From NCBI GenBank assembly GCA_028753945.1, contig JAPNXP010000010.1:747042-811041 (forward strand): 64,000 nt of DNA, given 5' to 3'. Source of the stretch: Hexactinellida sp. DTS-2022 (Eukaryota; Porifera; Hexactinellida). Position numbers and translations under genes: made by a program. This document shows, one piece after another, positions 23,000 to 34,870 of the stretch (position 1 is its first letter; every line of letters starts with the position of its first letter). The notes beneath the pieces are model-generated. The model was given only the letters and a program-made list of their open reading frames with translations, made no database searches and was not told the origin of the DNA.

Positions 23000-23440
23000 A
23001 ACGCAAGAGTTCACACCCAAGGTACGGAGATAGTGAAGCGCACGAATGAGCACCTCCACGCCCCTGACGAGCAGGCAGTGAGCTGCTGTGAGACCAAGAT
23101 AGGCATCAAGAGGCGGACACGGGAGTCGCAGGACAGCTCACACCACATAGTGGGGGGGGGAGTATGGTGACAGTATCTGAGGGCACGGCTGCTAAGCTAC
23201 CCAAGCTAGACAGCCTGAAGCGGACAATACAGCGCCAGCGCGTGCAGCAGCTGGCAGCCCCGGTGCAGCCTGCCGGTCTGGAGGAGCTGGTGCTACCGGC
23301 AGAGTACCAGCAGACAGCCAAGGGGGAGCGACTCGGGACCGGAGACGCAGAGGATGCTCATCTTCGGGACACAGCGCAACCTGGAGATGCTGCGACTGTA
23401 GGACTACTGGATGGCTGACGGCACCTTTAATGGAATACAA
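23000..23440 (+). pseudogene. GC-rich N-terminal MULE fragment, copy 5
   Basis: Partial MULE in which LPKLDSLKRTIQRQR matches PKIDTLKRTIVRSRKK of copy 3, followed by LEELVLPAEYQQTAKGER. In shifted frames it reads RMLIFGTQRNLEMLR and YWMADGTFNG, the start of the MULE core. It stops there. Strikingly GC-rich compared with the surrounding AT-rich DNA. Frameshifts near 23335 and 23400. No downstream half is found. Confidence 0.78.
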
Positions 23441-23617
23441 TATATTTCGCATATTAACCTTAAGAAAATAATATTTCGCATATCCTTAATTAAAAGAAAA
23501 TATATTTTTAATAATGAATAAATATTATATCCTAAATAGACTATCCGAAGTCCTAAATGCAAAACACAAAATACAACATAATAAAATAAACTTGAATACT
23601 AAATACTAATTGGTATT

Positions 23618-23838
23618 CTCCACTAATAACTAATTCTAGATGCTAAGATTTATCCACTAATAACTAATTCTAGATGCTAAGATTTATCCACTAATAACTA
23701 ATTCTAGATGCTAAGAGGTATCCACTAATAACTAATTCTAGATGCTAAGAGGTATCCACTAATAACTAATTCTAGATGCTAAGAGGTATCCACTAATAAC
23801 TAATTCTAGATGCTAAGAGGTATCCACTAATAACTAAA
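23618..23838. repeat. 34 bp minisatellite
   Basis: Six full copies and one partial copy of tccactaataactaattcta followed by gatgctaagaggta; the first two end attta instead of aggta. Copies are almost identical. Confidence 0.93.
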
Positions 23839-24110
23839 TATAAAATGACATTTATCAGCTGGCACAACGCAAACACGCTGTTCCATATGTCTTTATCTTA
23901 TTAGATAGTGATGCTGAGTGGACAGCGGCTAGGTTTGAGAAACACATAGGGAATCTCTAGCTTCTTGTTCCTTTGTAGAATACTGTCGTTGATCTTTTTG
24001 AGAGAATTCTTAAAGGATTCAATACAAGCTTTTGTTTTTGGTTCTGTAAACCAGTTCTGTGGGTAACCACCCATGAAAATCTGTAGAAATAGAAATAGAA
24101 GTGAAAAAAT

Positions 24111-24213
24111 TAAAAGTCAGTTGTGCCGATAGTATTTCTTTTGGAGACTATAATTGGTGGTTGACAAATAGTGTCACCACAAGAGAATTATGTCAGCACA
24201 GCTATAATTTGAG
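24111..24213. repeat. Old, diverged hairpin copy outside the arrays
   Basis: aaaagtcagttgtgccgata ... ttttggagactat ... gtgtcaccacaagagaatta ... gcacagctataattt follows the array hairpin over its whole length but with many changes. Sequence after it (gcctcatgggatacagac, gagtaggcttctattt) resembles body type A, so this is an isolated, ancient unit. Confidence 0.75.
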
Positions 24214-25789
24214 ATTTTTTCTCCGCTTGAGCGGAATATAATTTAGCCTAATACGTACTACTATTAAATAACTTCACACTCGTGACTCGTATATTATTAA
24301 TGTATGAAAGAGCTAAATGCTAATTCCTGACCAACTATTAAGTGCCTCATGGGATACAGACGTACATGGGTTACGAATGTGAAACCGAGTAGGCTTCTAT
24401 TTAAAAAATGAAAACTAAGATAATACTTATGTTCCAAAACTACGACAGATTATATGAACACGTATAATTCCTATTGTAGGAATATACTATTTGCACAATG
24501 AAAATACTGTGGAATGATATTGTAATTCAAATTAAGGGTATCTTGTATTGATATTCGGGCGAATACGGTGAATCTCAGAATTGCATAATTTACTACTAGG
24601 AATACTCTAGATGAGATAGAGATTGACTTATATGATTTTTTTTCTTCTTAATTTTCAATAAAGATGGTGTTTTTAATAAAATATGACGTCGACTTCCTTA
24701 TATGGGCATGGGAATTTTTCAAAATTGTTGAATCTTTTTGAATTTTTGAACATATAATTATGAGACTATTTCCTCTCAGTAATAATTTTATTTTATTTAT
24801 TTTTGCAGAAGAAACGATGCTATAGGACATTTTTTCGGAATAATTATATAACGCAGTACTAGTGCACTAAACTAGCGTTATAAAATCTTAGAAGAAATTT
24901 TTTTCAATTCTAAATCAAGGGTCTGAGGATGGATCTTTCTGATAATTATTCTTTGTTTTATAAGCATTCTAGGGCTGCGGCCCACGAATTTCTCCGAATT
25001 TCAGCATCAAAAGAGGTGAAAAAATTCTGCACTGCCATATATTGTGCCCCAAAATTAAAAGATTCGGAATCTACAGGTCAAAATATATAGGTTCACGTCA
25101 AAAAGTTCAGGAATATGTCAAAAATTAGGAAATTAGGGGCATAAAAGAAGATGAAGGGTATGCAAGTACCCGGTGATCTTATATTACTGTGGCAAATTGG
25201 ACTGCAGGATAATTCTGTTATTCTTCAGAAAAATGCGTCAGCTTCTTATCTATACGTAGCATTTGGTTTCAACACTTTTACAATAATATATCATGAGTTA
25301 TGAGCAATTTATGACTATGGTTTTGTCTGTTTTGTCATATTTTCATACCTCAAGGCCCTCAAATATACAATAATGTATTATATAAATCCCCAATTTGGTA
25401 ATACAAAGATGGAAATAGCATTTGCGCACAAAATGAGACGTTACACGACACGATCCAATCATTATTCGATAGGTTATGGACTTTTGCCCCTCAGAAGGGG
25501 GCAAAAAATCACACATTTCACACCTGTTGATATTTCAGAAACGCTTTGAGATAAAATGATTATAGCCATTAGAAAATACTGTAATACCTGACTTTCTATA
25601 CGTTTATAATACATTTTAGGACTCTAGGTCTCACACTTTTTAACATGACCATATATGGTAATTTGATGTGACCAATTTTGATGACGAAGCAAATTTTCTA
25701 ACTCTTGATCTCTGGACAGCAGAGACTAGCTCTAAAATTCTAATCACATCATGATACTATTTCTTACTCATTGGATAAACCTTTGGGAT
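24214..25789. other. AT-rich region, no gene seen
   Basis: Apart from the decayed body-A sequence up to about 24460 I see only AT-rich DNA and one short hairpin (ttttgcccctcagaaggggg near 25482). No ORF has recognisable content. Confidence 0.6.
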
Positions 25790-26535
25790 TATCTATATAT
25801 AAAAAGAGGAATTGTTGTTTGTTTGTGTGTTTGTGTGTTTGTTTGTTTGTCCAGAATTAATTGGAAAGACTACGAGTCCCAGAAAGCTGAAAATTTGTAT
25901 ACAGGGGTAATTTTGTACTGCGACAACGATCTATTGGTTTTTGAAGAGAAATATTCACATTTGAAGGTGACAAAAAATGTCGTCCAATTAAATTCGAGGG
26001 TTTGTTAGTATGGATTAGCAGATTTCATCAATTAGTATAAATAGATTGTGCATAATAGAAATATTTTCTGAGGCTGCAATTTGATTGATTGAAAATAAAT
26101 TAATTTAACCAATCAATCATTTGTCTATTCTATTGCCTGTTTTTCTTTTAGTATTATTTTGATTCGAGCTTTCTTATCGTGCAACTGAAATTTATTGAGC
26201 TATTAAAACTCAGTATTAATGTGATTGCTTTTGGGGACCGGAAAGGCCGCGAAGCGGCCGTTAATTGTATCGCGTAGTGCCAACACGAACGAACAAAAGT
26301 CGCGAAGCGACTTTTGTGAGAGAGTGATCCGTCCAGGGGCGTAGCTAGGGGAGGGCGGGGGGGGCGGACCGCCCCGGGCGGCACTATTAAGGGGCGGCAT
26401 AAATTAAAGGGCGGCAATATTAAGGGGCGGCATAAAGCGGCATTAAATGTATCCGCCCCGGGCGGCATAGGTGCAAGCTAGGTGCAAGCTACGCCTCTGG
26501 ATCCGTCGCGAAGCGACCGAGACCGAAGGGCTCGT
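25790..26535 (+). mobile_element. Helitron-like non-autonomous element, copy 1
   Basis: Left end tctatatataaaaagagg followed by a tgtttgtgtgtttg-rich stretch and gtccagaattaattgg. Right part contains hairpins ggccgcgaagcggcc and gtcgcgaagcgac and ends gaccgaagggctcgta. The same ends recur at 46365-47480 and in reverse at 44000-44170, 47665-47700, 55610-55765 and 37470-37510. No terminal inverted repeat. The 3' hairpin and T-rich 5' end suggest a rolling-circle (Helitron-like) origin; no Rep/helicase gene is present. Confidence 0.6.
26334..26499. mobile_element. hAT MITE with perfect 8 bp duplication
   Basis: 166 bp, starts caggggcgtagctagg and ends ctacgcctctg. Flanked on both sides by GATCCGTC (26326-26333 and 26500-26507). 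GC-rich, with ggcggcat repeats. Inserted into the 3' hairpin region of the Helitron-like element; removing it restores gatccgtcgcgaagcgacc. Confidence 0.92.
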
Positions 26536-28088
26536 ATTATAAATCTAATGATGTGTTCTGATTTCAAATGCCCAAATATGGTGGTGTCATAGTGGCAATA
26601 ATTTAATAAGCTGACAAAAATCCAACTTCTGATCCAAATGAGATAGAGCTTAGCTCTAAATTGCTAAAAATAGTCTAATTCAATTTCAAATGACATTATC
26701 TATTTTATGCAGTTTTGGAACTCCTTTTCTTCGCACTTTCATATTCTGGACTCAGCCACTTCGACACAAATTAATTTAGTTCTAATTATGAAGGTGTAAA
26801 AAAAGATCATTTGGGCAGAATGATGTAACAAAGAGAGTTTTTATTCTATAAAGTCAAACTTTTTTTTAAAATGCTCAGTAAATGTAGGCGCATGTTTTAA
26901 AAGGCGGGTGTTTTGGCATTATAATACAAAAAAATTGAATTAGTATACTTTTAATGAAAAATAGTGGGTTTTTTTGACGAATTTCACAAAAATGACAATA
27001 ACATAGAGTAGATTAAAGAAAAAGCATATTTCGGTTCCATTTAAAACATTGAGTATTGACTCAGGTATAATTTATAATTGACATGTTTCGCGCTAAAAAC
27101 TAACATAAATTTTTAAAAAAATTCCTTGGCTAGTATGGATTAGGCATAGCTATATTGACATTGTCTAGTTCATAACTAGGTATATATACATAGTAGAACT
27201 CTAATATTTTCAGGGATATCTTAGAATACTTAGTACTATCCAAAAACGCACTAAAAACATTAGGTCGTCGGGTGTCGAAAAATCAGTACAGAGTGACCTT
27301 GTTAAAACAAGATGATAGAGTTGTTGCGTTTCGAGTAGGACATTGAATGAAGCGGAACAAACATATTCAACAATTGTAATGGAATGTTGGCACTTGTAAA
27401 TGAATTAAATAAACTCCGACAATTTCTAGCTGGAAAACATTTACGGTATATTGTGATCATAACCGTTGGAGTGATTATCAGAACAACGAAATGTGACAAA
27501 GCTTAGTCGGTGGGCACTGGCAATTATGGAATATAATTTACCAATTTTTTAATGCAGATACACTTTCTCGAAGAGTTAATATAAACATTGGCGTAGTATG
27601 TATAACTGAAATAGTTATACCTAAGAAGAATTAAGTTTCACACAATCAAAGGATCCAATAATAAGCATTGTGTTGAAGAAATTAAAATCTAGTGAACCTG
27701 AATTTGATTAAAAAGAGTTTTCAAAAATGCCCTTGCAACGATTTAAACAAATTTGGAATCAGTTGGGGGTAGCATTTGTAGAAAGCAGAAGTAATTGGGA
27801 AGAAATTAAGAATACCTTTATTATAACGGGGGACTAATCATGTATGGTCGACTAGTCGACTGGACTCGCGGGCGTAGGGCCCTGAGTTCTGGGTCGACTG
27901 GTTGACGCCAGTAGGTGCTCCCGAGCTAGAGGGCAGACCTGACTGGTTGAGTGGTGGATCAACTTGAGCCTTAAATGTAAGAAGGTGATGTTGTGATCCA
28001 CAGAAATACACCTAGCCTGGTTCCTGCATAAATTGTCCATCCGGATGGAAGAACAAAAGTAGCACTTGTAAGTAGATTAAGACCCAGG
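26536..28088. other. AT-rich region, no gene seen
   Basis: No ORF with recognisable content. A short GC-rich palindromic patch (gtcgactagtcgac type) lies near 27848. Confidence 0.55.
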
Positions 28089-28252
28089 CAGAGGGTCCGA
28101 ATGGATCGAAATCCGTATCCGTATCCATATCCAGTCCATGATCATCTCATCTATAATTAAAATTCCAAATCCGTTCCAAATTCCGTAAATTACGGATTTA
28201 TGGATTTGGAATCAGTCAAATCCGTAAATCCTTAAACCATCCGGACCCTCTG
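28089..28252. mobile_element. hAT-like MITE
   Basis: Ends cagagggtccgaatgg and ccatccggaccctctg form a terminal inverted repeat. Internal ccgtatcc and aaatccgtaa repeats. No convincing target duplication, so the boundaries are less certain than for other MITEs here. Confidence 0.65.
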
Positions 28253-28439
28253 TCCATGCTGAAATCCATTCGAATTTCTAAAATCCACACGATTGCCAAA
28301 TTCATTTGGATTTGCATATACATACAAATGTCTAGTCCAAATGGTCTTTCTAGCAAGTACTAGTTACAAATAAATCACAAATAGAAATCTACAATATTTC
28401 ACCAAGTATTAACATAACAAAGGATTAAAGAGCTTAACA

Positions 28440-28818
28440 ATAAAATAATAGTAGACATTATTAATTTAACTGTTTCATTAATTCGTATTATAAGCAGGGA
28501 AATCTTTATGATAATCCTAGACAATAGGAGCTATTGCTTTTGAAATCTTATTCAGTTTTCTGGAAAAGGATATAAGCTTCACAATAATTGCTACAATAAC
28601 AAGGAAATAAGCTACAAACATCAGCAATTGATTTAAGGAGAAGAGGAACAGGGTGACAGAGTTAGCTATTATGTACGCTTCCAATACTCTGATTTGAATC
28701 TGTGAATTGAAATGAAACATAGGAATATATCCTAGCGTTATGAAATTGAAATAACATGGGTTTATTACAAGAAATAAGATAAATATAGATAATTTACCGA
28801 TGATGTCTATATTAGGCC
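28440..28818 (-). pseudogene. Inverted partial copy of the 7TM gene (C-terminal part)
   Basis: Minus-strand frame MFHFNSQIQIRVLEAY ... LNQLLMFVAYFLVIVAII ... ISKAIAPIV matches residues ~297-364 of the 7TM ORF at 29312-30433, and the similarity extends into the 3' flank. The copy is cut near 28818 where a short inverted-repeat element begins, so the N-terminal two-thirds is missing. TAG follows APIV, slightly earlier than in the full gene. Confidence 0.88.
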
Positions 28819-29160
28819 ATATAAAATAAATAACTTGTTTATCATCCCCGTCCGTCCCAATTTATACCCCCCGTACGGATATATTTTATTGTTATCTTAT
28901 GAACATAATCGTACAGATATTAGCTATAAACTTGTGGAAAGTACTAATGTATAATTAGTCTTGTACATATTTAGGAATTTCATTAATTATTTGGGCATTA
29001 TCATGTGATTTTATAAGTAAATTAAATATTAATATTAATTGTTTGGCATAGGATAATGCTAATTGCATAATAATGGATTTTTAAAAAAAAAAAATACCGT
29101 CCGCCGTCCCTATTTTCTGAAAAAATCCGGATGATAAACAATTAATTTATTTTATATGGC
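28815..29160. mobile_element. Short inverted-repeat element (GGCCATAT ends)
   Basis: Ends ggccatataaaataaat and its inverse, then ttgtttatcatcc and its inverse further in. ATTA occurs at both flanks and could be a 3-4 bp duplication, as in PIF/Harbinger. No ORF. It truncates the inverted 7TM copy. Confidence 0.6.
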
Positions 29161-29311
29161 ATTATGAATGAGATAATTATATAATTACCGTAGGGATAAT
29201 TTCAGAAACATTTATTGGTGGTGGATTACTATTCCGAAATTATATAAATTTCATATTCATCCACGATATGTATAAATTAATCGAATAAAATAATAAAATA
29301 AAATTCAGTAG

Positions 29312-30433
29312 ATGGAGTTGTTAGTCAGCATTGAGAATGATGAAACACGTGGAATCCCATACGTCTTCTTTCCTTTTATAATATGTACGTTATTCATCTT
29401 CTTGTACTACATTTATTATAGGAATTCATTGAGCTATCAGATCTCGCATTCATCTCGAACCGAATTTCATGACCTCACACAACATAACTTGAACAAAAAT
29501 CTTACATTCAAACTATTTATCACAAACTTTATCATTGTCTTGTTGTTTTTGGAAATCTTCATCAGCCTTTTAAGGACTATATTAACTTTCATTCCATTTC
29601 CCAAAGTATTCGAGGTTTACAACTTAAGTGAAAATTGTCAAATACATTATTTTCCCTCTTTAATTGCACTCAACTACCCATTTTACTGGCCGTGGCATTT
29701 ACCATATGCATTTATGAATTCAAGTCAGCTTTCCTTACTCCCTACCATATACTTATTGTTAGCAGTGCTCAGGGAGAAATTTCTAGACTTCCCATATAAG
29801 AAACTGCTAAGAAGAGGATTGGGGGTAATTATTATTCGATACATTGTTTGCGTTGGATTTATATCAATTTTTGAAACCCACATGTTATTTTGCATAATCT
29901 ACGTGATAATCTACCTCATTGACTTCTTACTATATCTGTATTATGCGCGCGCTTTATATTTAGTGATAATACAGCGTCGAAATGAGGCTAGAATTCACAA
30001 ATCCTTCGATCAGAATCTTTTCAAAGAGCGGTCATTAGTCCTTGTTCAATACCGAATAACGACAGTGTACTCAATCTGTGTTCTGTCCCTGAGCCTAATT
30101 ATAGACATCATCAGTAAATTATCTTTATTTATGTTATTTCTTGTAATAAATCCATGTTATTTCAATTTCATAACGCTAGGATACATTCCAATGTTTCATT
30201 TCAGTTCACAGGTTCAAGTCATAGTATCGGAAGCGTACATAGCAGCTACCTCTGTCAACATGTTCCTCCTCTCCCTAAATCAATTGCTGATGTTTGTAGC
30301 TTATTTCCTTGTTATTGTAGCAATTATTGTGAAGCGTATATCCTTTTCCAGAAAACTGAATAAGATTTCAAAAGCAATAGATCCTATTGTCCAGGATTAT
30401 CATAAAGATTTCCCTGTTTATAATACGAATTAA
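29312..30433 (+). CDS. Multi-pass (7TM-like) membrane protein, intact
   Basis: Uninterrupted 373-residue ORF with no intron. Hydrophobic segments at about residues 15-36, 69-94, 118-155 (probably one or two passes), 173-215 (two passes), 245-282 and 311-337 suggest seven membrane spans. The N-terminus is short and the C-terminus basic (KRISFSRKLNKISKAI). The layout resembles an orphan G-protein-coupled receptor, but I see no DRY, NPxxY or other class-defining motif, so the family is not recognised. The first ATG in frame is used; AT-rich DNA precedes it. An inverted copy of its 3' third lies 1.3 kb upstream, implying local duplication of a gene family. It is the only host-type ORF in the window without visible damage. 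Confidence 0.75.
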   Translation: MELLVSIENDETRGIPYVFFPFIICTLFIFLYYIYYRNSLSYQISHSSRTEFHDLTQHNLNKNLTFKLFITNFIIVLLFLEIFISLLRTILTFIPFPKVFEVYNLSENCQIHYFPSLIALNYPFYWPWHLPYAFMNSSQLSLLPTIYLLLAVLREKFLDFPYKKLLRRGLGVIIIRYIVCVGFISIFETHMLFCIIYVIIYLIDFLLYLYYARALYLVIIQRRNEARIHKSFDQNLFKERSLVLVQYRITTVYSICVLSLSLIIDIISKLSLFMLFLVINPCYFNFITLGYIPMFHFSSQVQVIVSEAYIAATSVNMFLLSLNQLLMFVAYFLVIVAIIVKRISFSRKLNKISKAIDPIVQDYHKDFPVYNTN

Positions 30434-30960
30434 TGAAATAATTCATTTAATAATATCTACTATTATTTATTGTTAAGCTCTTTAGTCCTTTGTTGTGTTA
30501 TAAACTACTTCCTAAATATAGTTGTTTATTGCCTCTAGCTAGATTTATATTTGTGATTTATTTATAACTATTTATAGAAATATTACTCATTAAACATGTA
30601 ATTGGCTGTAAAATAAATGGAAAATACTTGAGATCAGTGAGTTTATGTATTCATAACATGGATACCGTTAAACCTCATTTCTTCATGTTTAATTATTATG
30701 ACTAGTAACTACTGTATTTCTCAGTCAATTATCCGATTCAGTCAACCAATCATCCCATTGGGTCAACCAATTATCCGAATCCATTCTAAGGATGCGTGAC
30801 CGTCTAATTTGCACCTGGGATTACGATTTTTGATTAACCAATTCTGGACACATTTTTGACTTGAATATCTTTGAAATGAAGTGAGCTAAAACTAAACTTC
30901 CAACTCACTAAGGGTCGTTGCCTTTTGAAACACCTTTCTGAAATAATTTAACACCTTCAT
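30434..30960. other. 3' flank of the 7TM gene
   Basis: AT-rich. aataaa-type polyadenylation signals occur near 30614. Around 30725-30780 lies a short cluster of tcaaccaattatccg-like repeats, then body-type sequence of the hairpin family starts near 30795. Confidence 0.5.
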
Positions 30961-30988
30961 AGTGATGATGACATGGCGAAAAGAAAAT

Positions 30989-31889
30989 CCAAAATTGCAG
31001 CCTGTGCCGACAGCATGTTCCTTTGGAGTAGGGGTCTCAATCCCGGAGCCTTTTTCCAATCCCGGGATTCCGGGATTGGAATCATGTTCAATCCCGGGAT
31101 CCCGGGATCCCGGGATTGATCAAATAATTTATTGACACTTGACCAATCATGCAAATATGTTGAATTAATGTAATTGTGTATTGGTTGATGACTCCATTAC
31201 ATAATAAATAGAGTATAAGATCGTAGTATAGTAATAATAATATTTTAATTAAGATTTTTCTGATTATTCCTGATAGGAATTTACATTTATATTTATATGA
31301 AATGGTTCAAGATTGTTGTTAATAAACAAAGCATCATGTTATCAAAAATTCACCTAATGACAAAGCCACACGTAATTGAACAAGTAACGAATAATTGATT
31401 ACCGAGAAATGTAAGCGATAAAAATGAATTAAAGAATATAATTACAGTCAGGTTATTTTATTATGAACATTCAAGGGACCAAAAATTGTGTTCATAATAG
31501 AGAGACTTCATAATAAGCGAACTCAACTTAATACAACCCCTATGTAAGTTGTTAAATTGGGACTGTAGGGTTTGTTCATAATAATAAATCTTCATATTAT
31601 CAGACGAAATCTTGTTCATAATAAGCAGACCTGACTGTATATGTCATGCGAGAAGATAATATTCACATCAAGCTTCACTATCATTGCTATACTCATAATA
31701 TATCTGGATCCCGGGATTGGAAAGTCTAATCCCGGGATTGAATCCCGGGCTAAAATGGACCGGGATCCCGGGATCCCGGGATTCGGGATCCCGGGATTGA
31801 GACCCCTACTTTGGAGGCACTATCAATAAACCACCAACAAAATATAGTGCCACCAAAGGAACATGCGTCGGCACAGGCTGAAATTTTGG
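30989..31889. repeat. Hairpin copy split by a hAT-like element
   Basis: The left arm begins at 30989, stops at cctttggag, and resumes at 31809. Without the insert this is a normal hairpin with right arm gcacaggctgaaattttgg. Confidence 0.9.
31029..31808. mobile_element. hAT-like element with perfect 8 bp duplication
   Basis: Starts taggggtctcaatcccgg, ends ccgggattgagacccctа with the inverse sequence; flanked by CTTTGGAG at 31021-31028 and 31809-31816. 780 bp. Both ends are built from repeats of the palindrome-rich motif atcccgggat. The AT-rich interior has no ORF. Insertion is exactly in the loop-side of a hairpin arm. Confidence 0.92.
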
Positions 31890-32620
31890 ATTTTTTTTAT
31901 TTCTCCGTAGCAGGTGCCCTGGCTACACCTGTATACATTGAGGGCTGAAAATTGGCATGTAGTTGCGGAGGGACCGTCTAATTTGCACATGGGGTTACGA
32001 ATTTTTATTAAGAAATTTTTGACACATCTTTAACACCTTTCAAAATTTGTCTGGTCCATAACTCAAAATATGTTTTAATAACCCCAAAATTTTATTTCAT
32101 ATTTAGATTCATCTTAAAATTCTGCGTCTGATGGGAGAAGAAAATTTGTTAAAATTGGTTTAATTTCTGCCATAAATGGGAGTTGAAATTCCTTTGTTTA
32201 TTCAACACTTCAATTTCAATAAAACTGTGAAATCTAATTCCATTGTTTCAACTTGTAATAATTATATTGATTTAACTTGTTAAATCTTTCACTATTGTTT
32301 CAACTTGCGATAATTAAAATGATTCAACTTATAGATTCCAGCTGGCTTCTATTTAATTGTAGTATTACTATACAATGGATTAAATATAATATAATAATAT
32401 AAGGAATTTGTTGACCAAACTCAAATCACCGTGGATAACATTGCTAAAATAAATAACTAATAATATAATTTATTATCAATACATAATGAATGAATGGCAT
32501 TAAACTCAAGATGGTTTATGATAGAAGCAAACTTCAAATTTATCTACCGTTCCTTGTGACTCGGACGAAATAACAAATGCTTCTTCACACCTTGGGCGTT
32601 GATGACTTGTCAAAAAAAAT

Positions 32621-32733
32621 CCAAAATTTCAGCCTGCGCCGACAGCATGTTCCTTTGGAGGCACTATCAATAAACCACCATCAAGATATAGTGCCACCAA
32701 AGGAACATGCGTCGGCACAGGCTGCAATTTTGG
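32621..32733. repeat. Hairpin copy in second array
   Basis: Near-consensus; left arm has ttcagcctgcgccgac and the loop carries catcaagatatag. Confidence 0.87.
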
Positions 32734-33455
32734 ATTTTTTCTCCGTAGACGGTGCTCTGGCCAGAGCTTTATAGTTGATGGGCTTAAACTTGGCATGTAG
32801 GTGCGATGGGACCGTCTAATTTGCACCTGGGGTTATTATTTTTGATTAACCAATTTTGGACACATTTTTGACACCTTTCAAAATTTGTCTGGTCCATAGC
32901 TCAAAATATGTTTTAATAAACCCCAAAATTTTATTTAATATTTAGATTCATCTTAAAATTCTGCGTCTGATGAGAGAAGAAAATTTGATAAAATTGGTTT
33001 AATTTCAGCCATAAATGGGGGTTGAAATTCCTTTGTTTACTCAACACTTCAATTTCAATAAAACTGTGAAATCTAATTCCATTGTTTCAACTGGTAATAA
33101 TTATATTAACTTGTTAAATCTTTCACTATTGTTTCAACTTGCGATAATTAAATTGATTCAACTTATAAATTCCAGCTGGCTTCTATTTAATTCTAGTATT
33201 ACTATACAATGGATTAAATAATATAATATAATATAAGGAATTTGTTGACTCAACTCAACCAACCGTGGATAACATTGCTAAAATAAATTACTAATAATAT
33301 ATTGTATTATCAATACATAATGAATGAATGGCATTAAACTCTTGATGGTTTATGATAGAAACTAACTTCAAATTTATCTACATTTCCTTGTAACTCGAAC
33401 CAATTAACAAATGGTTCTTGACACCCTGAGGCGTTGGTGACTTGGCGAAAAAAAT

Positions 33456-33569
33456 CCAAAATTGCAGCCTGCGCCGACAGCAAGGTTCCTTGGGAGGCAC
33501 TATCAATAAACAACCAACAAAATATAGTGCCACCATAGGAACATGCGTCGGCACAGGCTGCAATTTTGG
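33456..33569. repeat. Hairpin copy in second array
   Basis: Left arm gcagcctgcgccgacagcaaggttcc has mismatches to a consensus-like right arm. Confidence 0.87.
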
Positions 33570-34648
33570 ATTTTTATTATTATTATTATCCTTCCGTATC
33601 CTCTCCACAGAACAGAGTTTAATTAACTAAGAACCCAAAAAATTCAGGATATGTGTCTCGTGGGTTACAGATGTGCACCTGGGGTCACGATTTTTAATTA
33701 CATTTATTTGGACACATTTTTGCACCTGTTTAATATTGAAACAGGAACAATAAATGGAACCCGAATATTAAATTTATATGCATTCGATAGAGAATTAAAT
33801 TCTACACCTTTTCACAGTGCACGAATTTTCAAATTGAGCTTCGTTTGTGCCACAATTGAGTTGCAACTCAACTTGCAAGTTTCCTTTGTTTACTAACACT
33901 TCAGTTCAATTGAAAGTGTTAAATCTAATTCTATTGTTTCAACTTGTTATTATTATATTGATTCAACTTGTGAGATCGAGTAGGCTTCTATTTACCAATT
34001 GAAAACTAAGATTTTCCATTCCATAACAACGACAGATTATGTGATTATATTTATTTCTGCGAGAATATTCTTGCACAATGGATACATGACCTATTTAATT
34101 CGCTCTGTGTTTAAGTAATAGAAACGGTTCCAATTAGATTATTGGGGTTATCGAGTGCGCTGAATTCAATTATGAGAGTGAAATTCTATTTAAATTAATA
34201 ATAATTGCAAATAATTGAACTTAATTTATTTTGCTGTACATAATAATAATGGTGTTAAATTATTAATTATTAATTCAATATTTATACTAATTGGCCAAAT
34301 TTGATTAATCTCAAAGAGTATACAAGATAGAGACAAACTTCTAATTTATCAATTGATCCTTATACCATGTACCACCTATACAAGTGGGTCTTGACACCTT
34401 GAGGTGATTATGACATCGTCAAAAAAATGTATTTTTACAATTTTTTGAATTAAATATTTCGCATGGGTTGGTTGGAGTTGGGTGAATACCCAACACGCAC
34501 TTTATAAATGCTGAGTCATCCCAGATTATATTCTACTGAAACTTGAATATCTCTCAATTGAAGTGAGCAAAATGGAAACTTCCACCACTCTAAGGGTCCT
34601 AGCCTTCTGTAACACCTTAATAGTGATGATGACTTGGCGAAAAAAAAT

Positions 34649-34761
34649 CCAAAATTGCAGCCTGTGCCGACACCATGTTCCATTGGAGGCACTATGAATA
34701 AACCACCAACAAAATATAGTGCCACCAAAGGAACATGCGTCGGCACAGGCTGCAAATTTGG
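34649..34761. repeat. Last hairpin copy of second array
   Basis: Left arm gacaccatg in place of gacagcatg; right arm ends gcaaatttgg. The following body is cut short at about 34870. Confidence 0.87.
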
Positions 34762-34870
34762 ATTTTTATTATCGGTCCGTAGATCCTCCACAGAACAGAG
34801 TTTTATTAACTAAGAACTGAAATTTTCAGGATAGGTGTCCCATGGGTTACAGATGTGCACCTGGGGTCAC

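Larger units (their letters stand above)
31890..34870. repeat. Second array of hairpin units
   Basis: Type B bodies at ~31905-32610 and ~32740-33450, then type A bodies at ~33590-34640 and a truncated one ending ~34870. The order B, B, A, A differs from the first array (A, A, B...). Sequence similarity to the first array is high over the entire unit. Confidence 0.85.

Noticed and set aside
28089..28252. 8 bp target duplication for the CAGAGGGTCC MITE
   Set aside because: Flanks gacccagg and tccatgct do not match, so no duplication is claimed.
29312..30433. Assignment of the 7TM ORF to a named receptor class
   Set aside because: No class-defining motif is visible; only the hydrophobic profile supports it.
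31029..31808. GATCCCGGGATT repeats as bacterial-type operator or vector sequence
   Set aside because: They lie within a transposon with a perfect 8 bp target duplication and recur at 8946.
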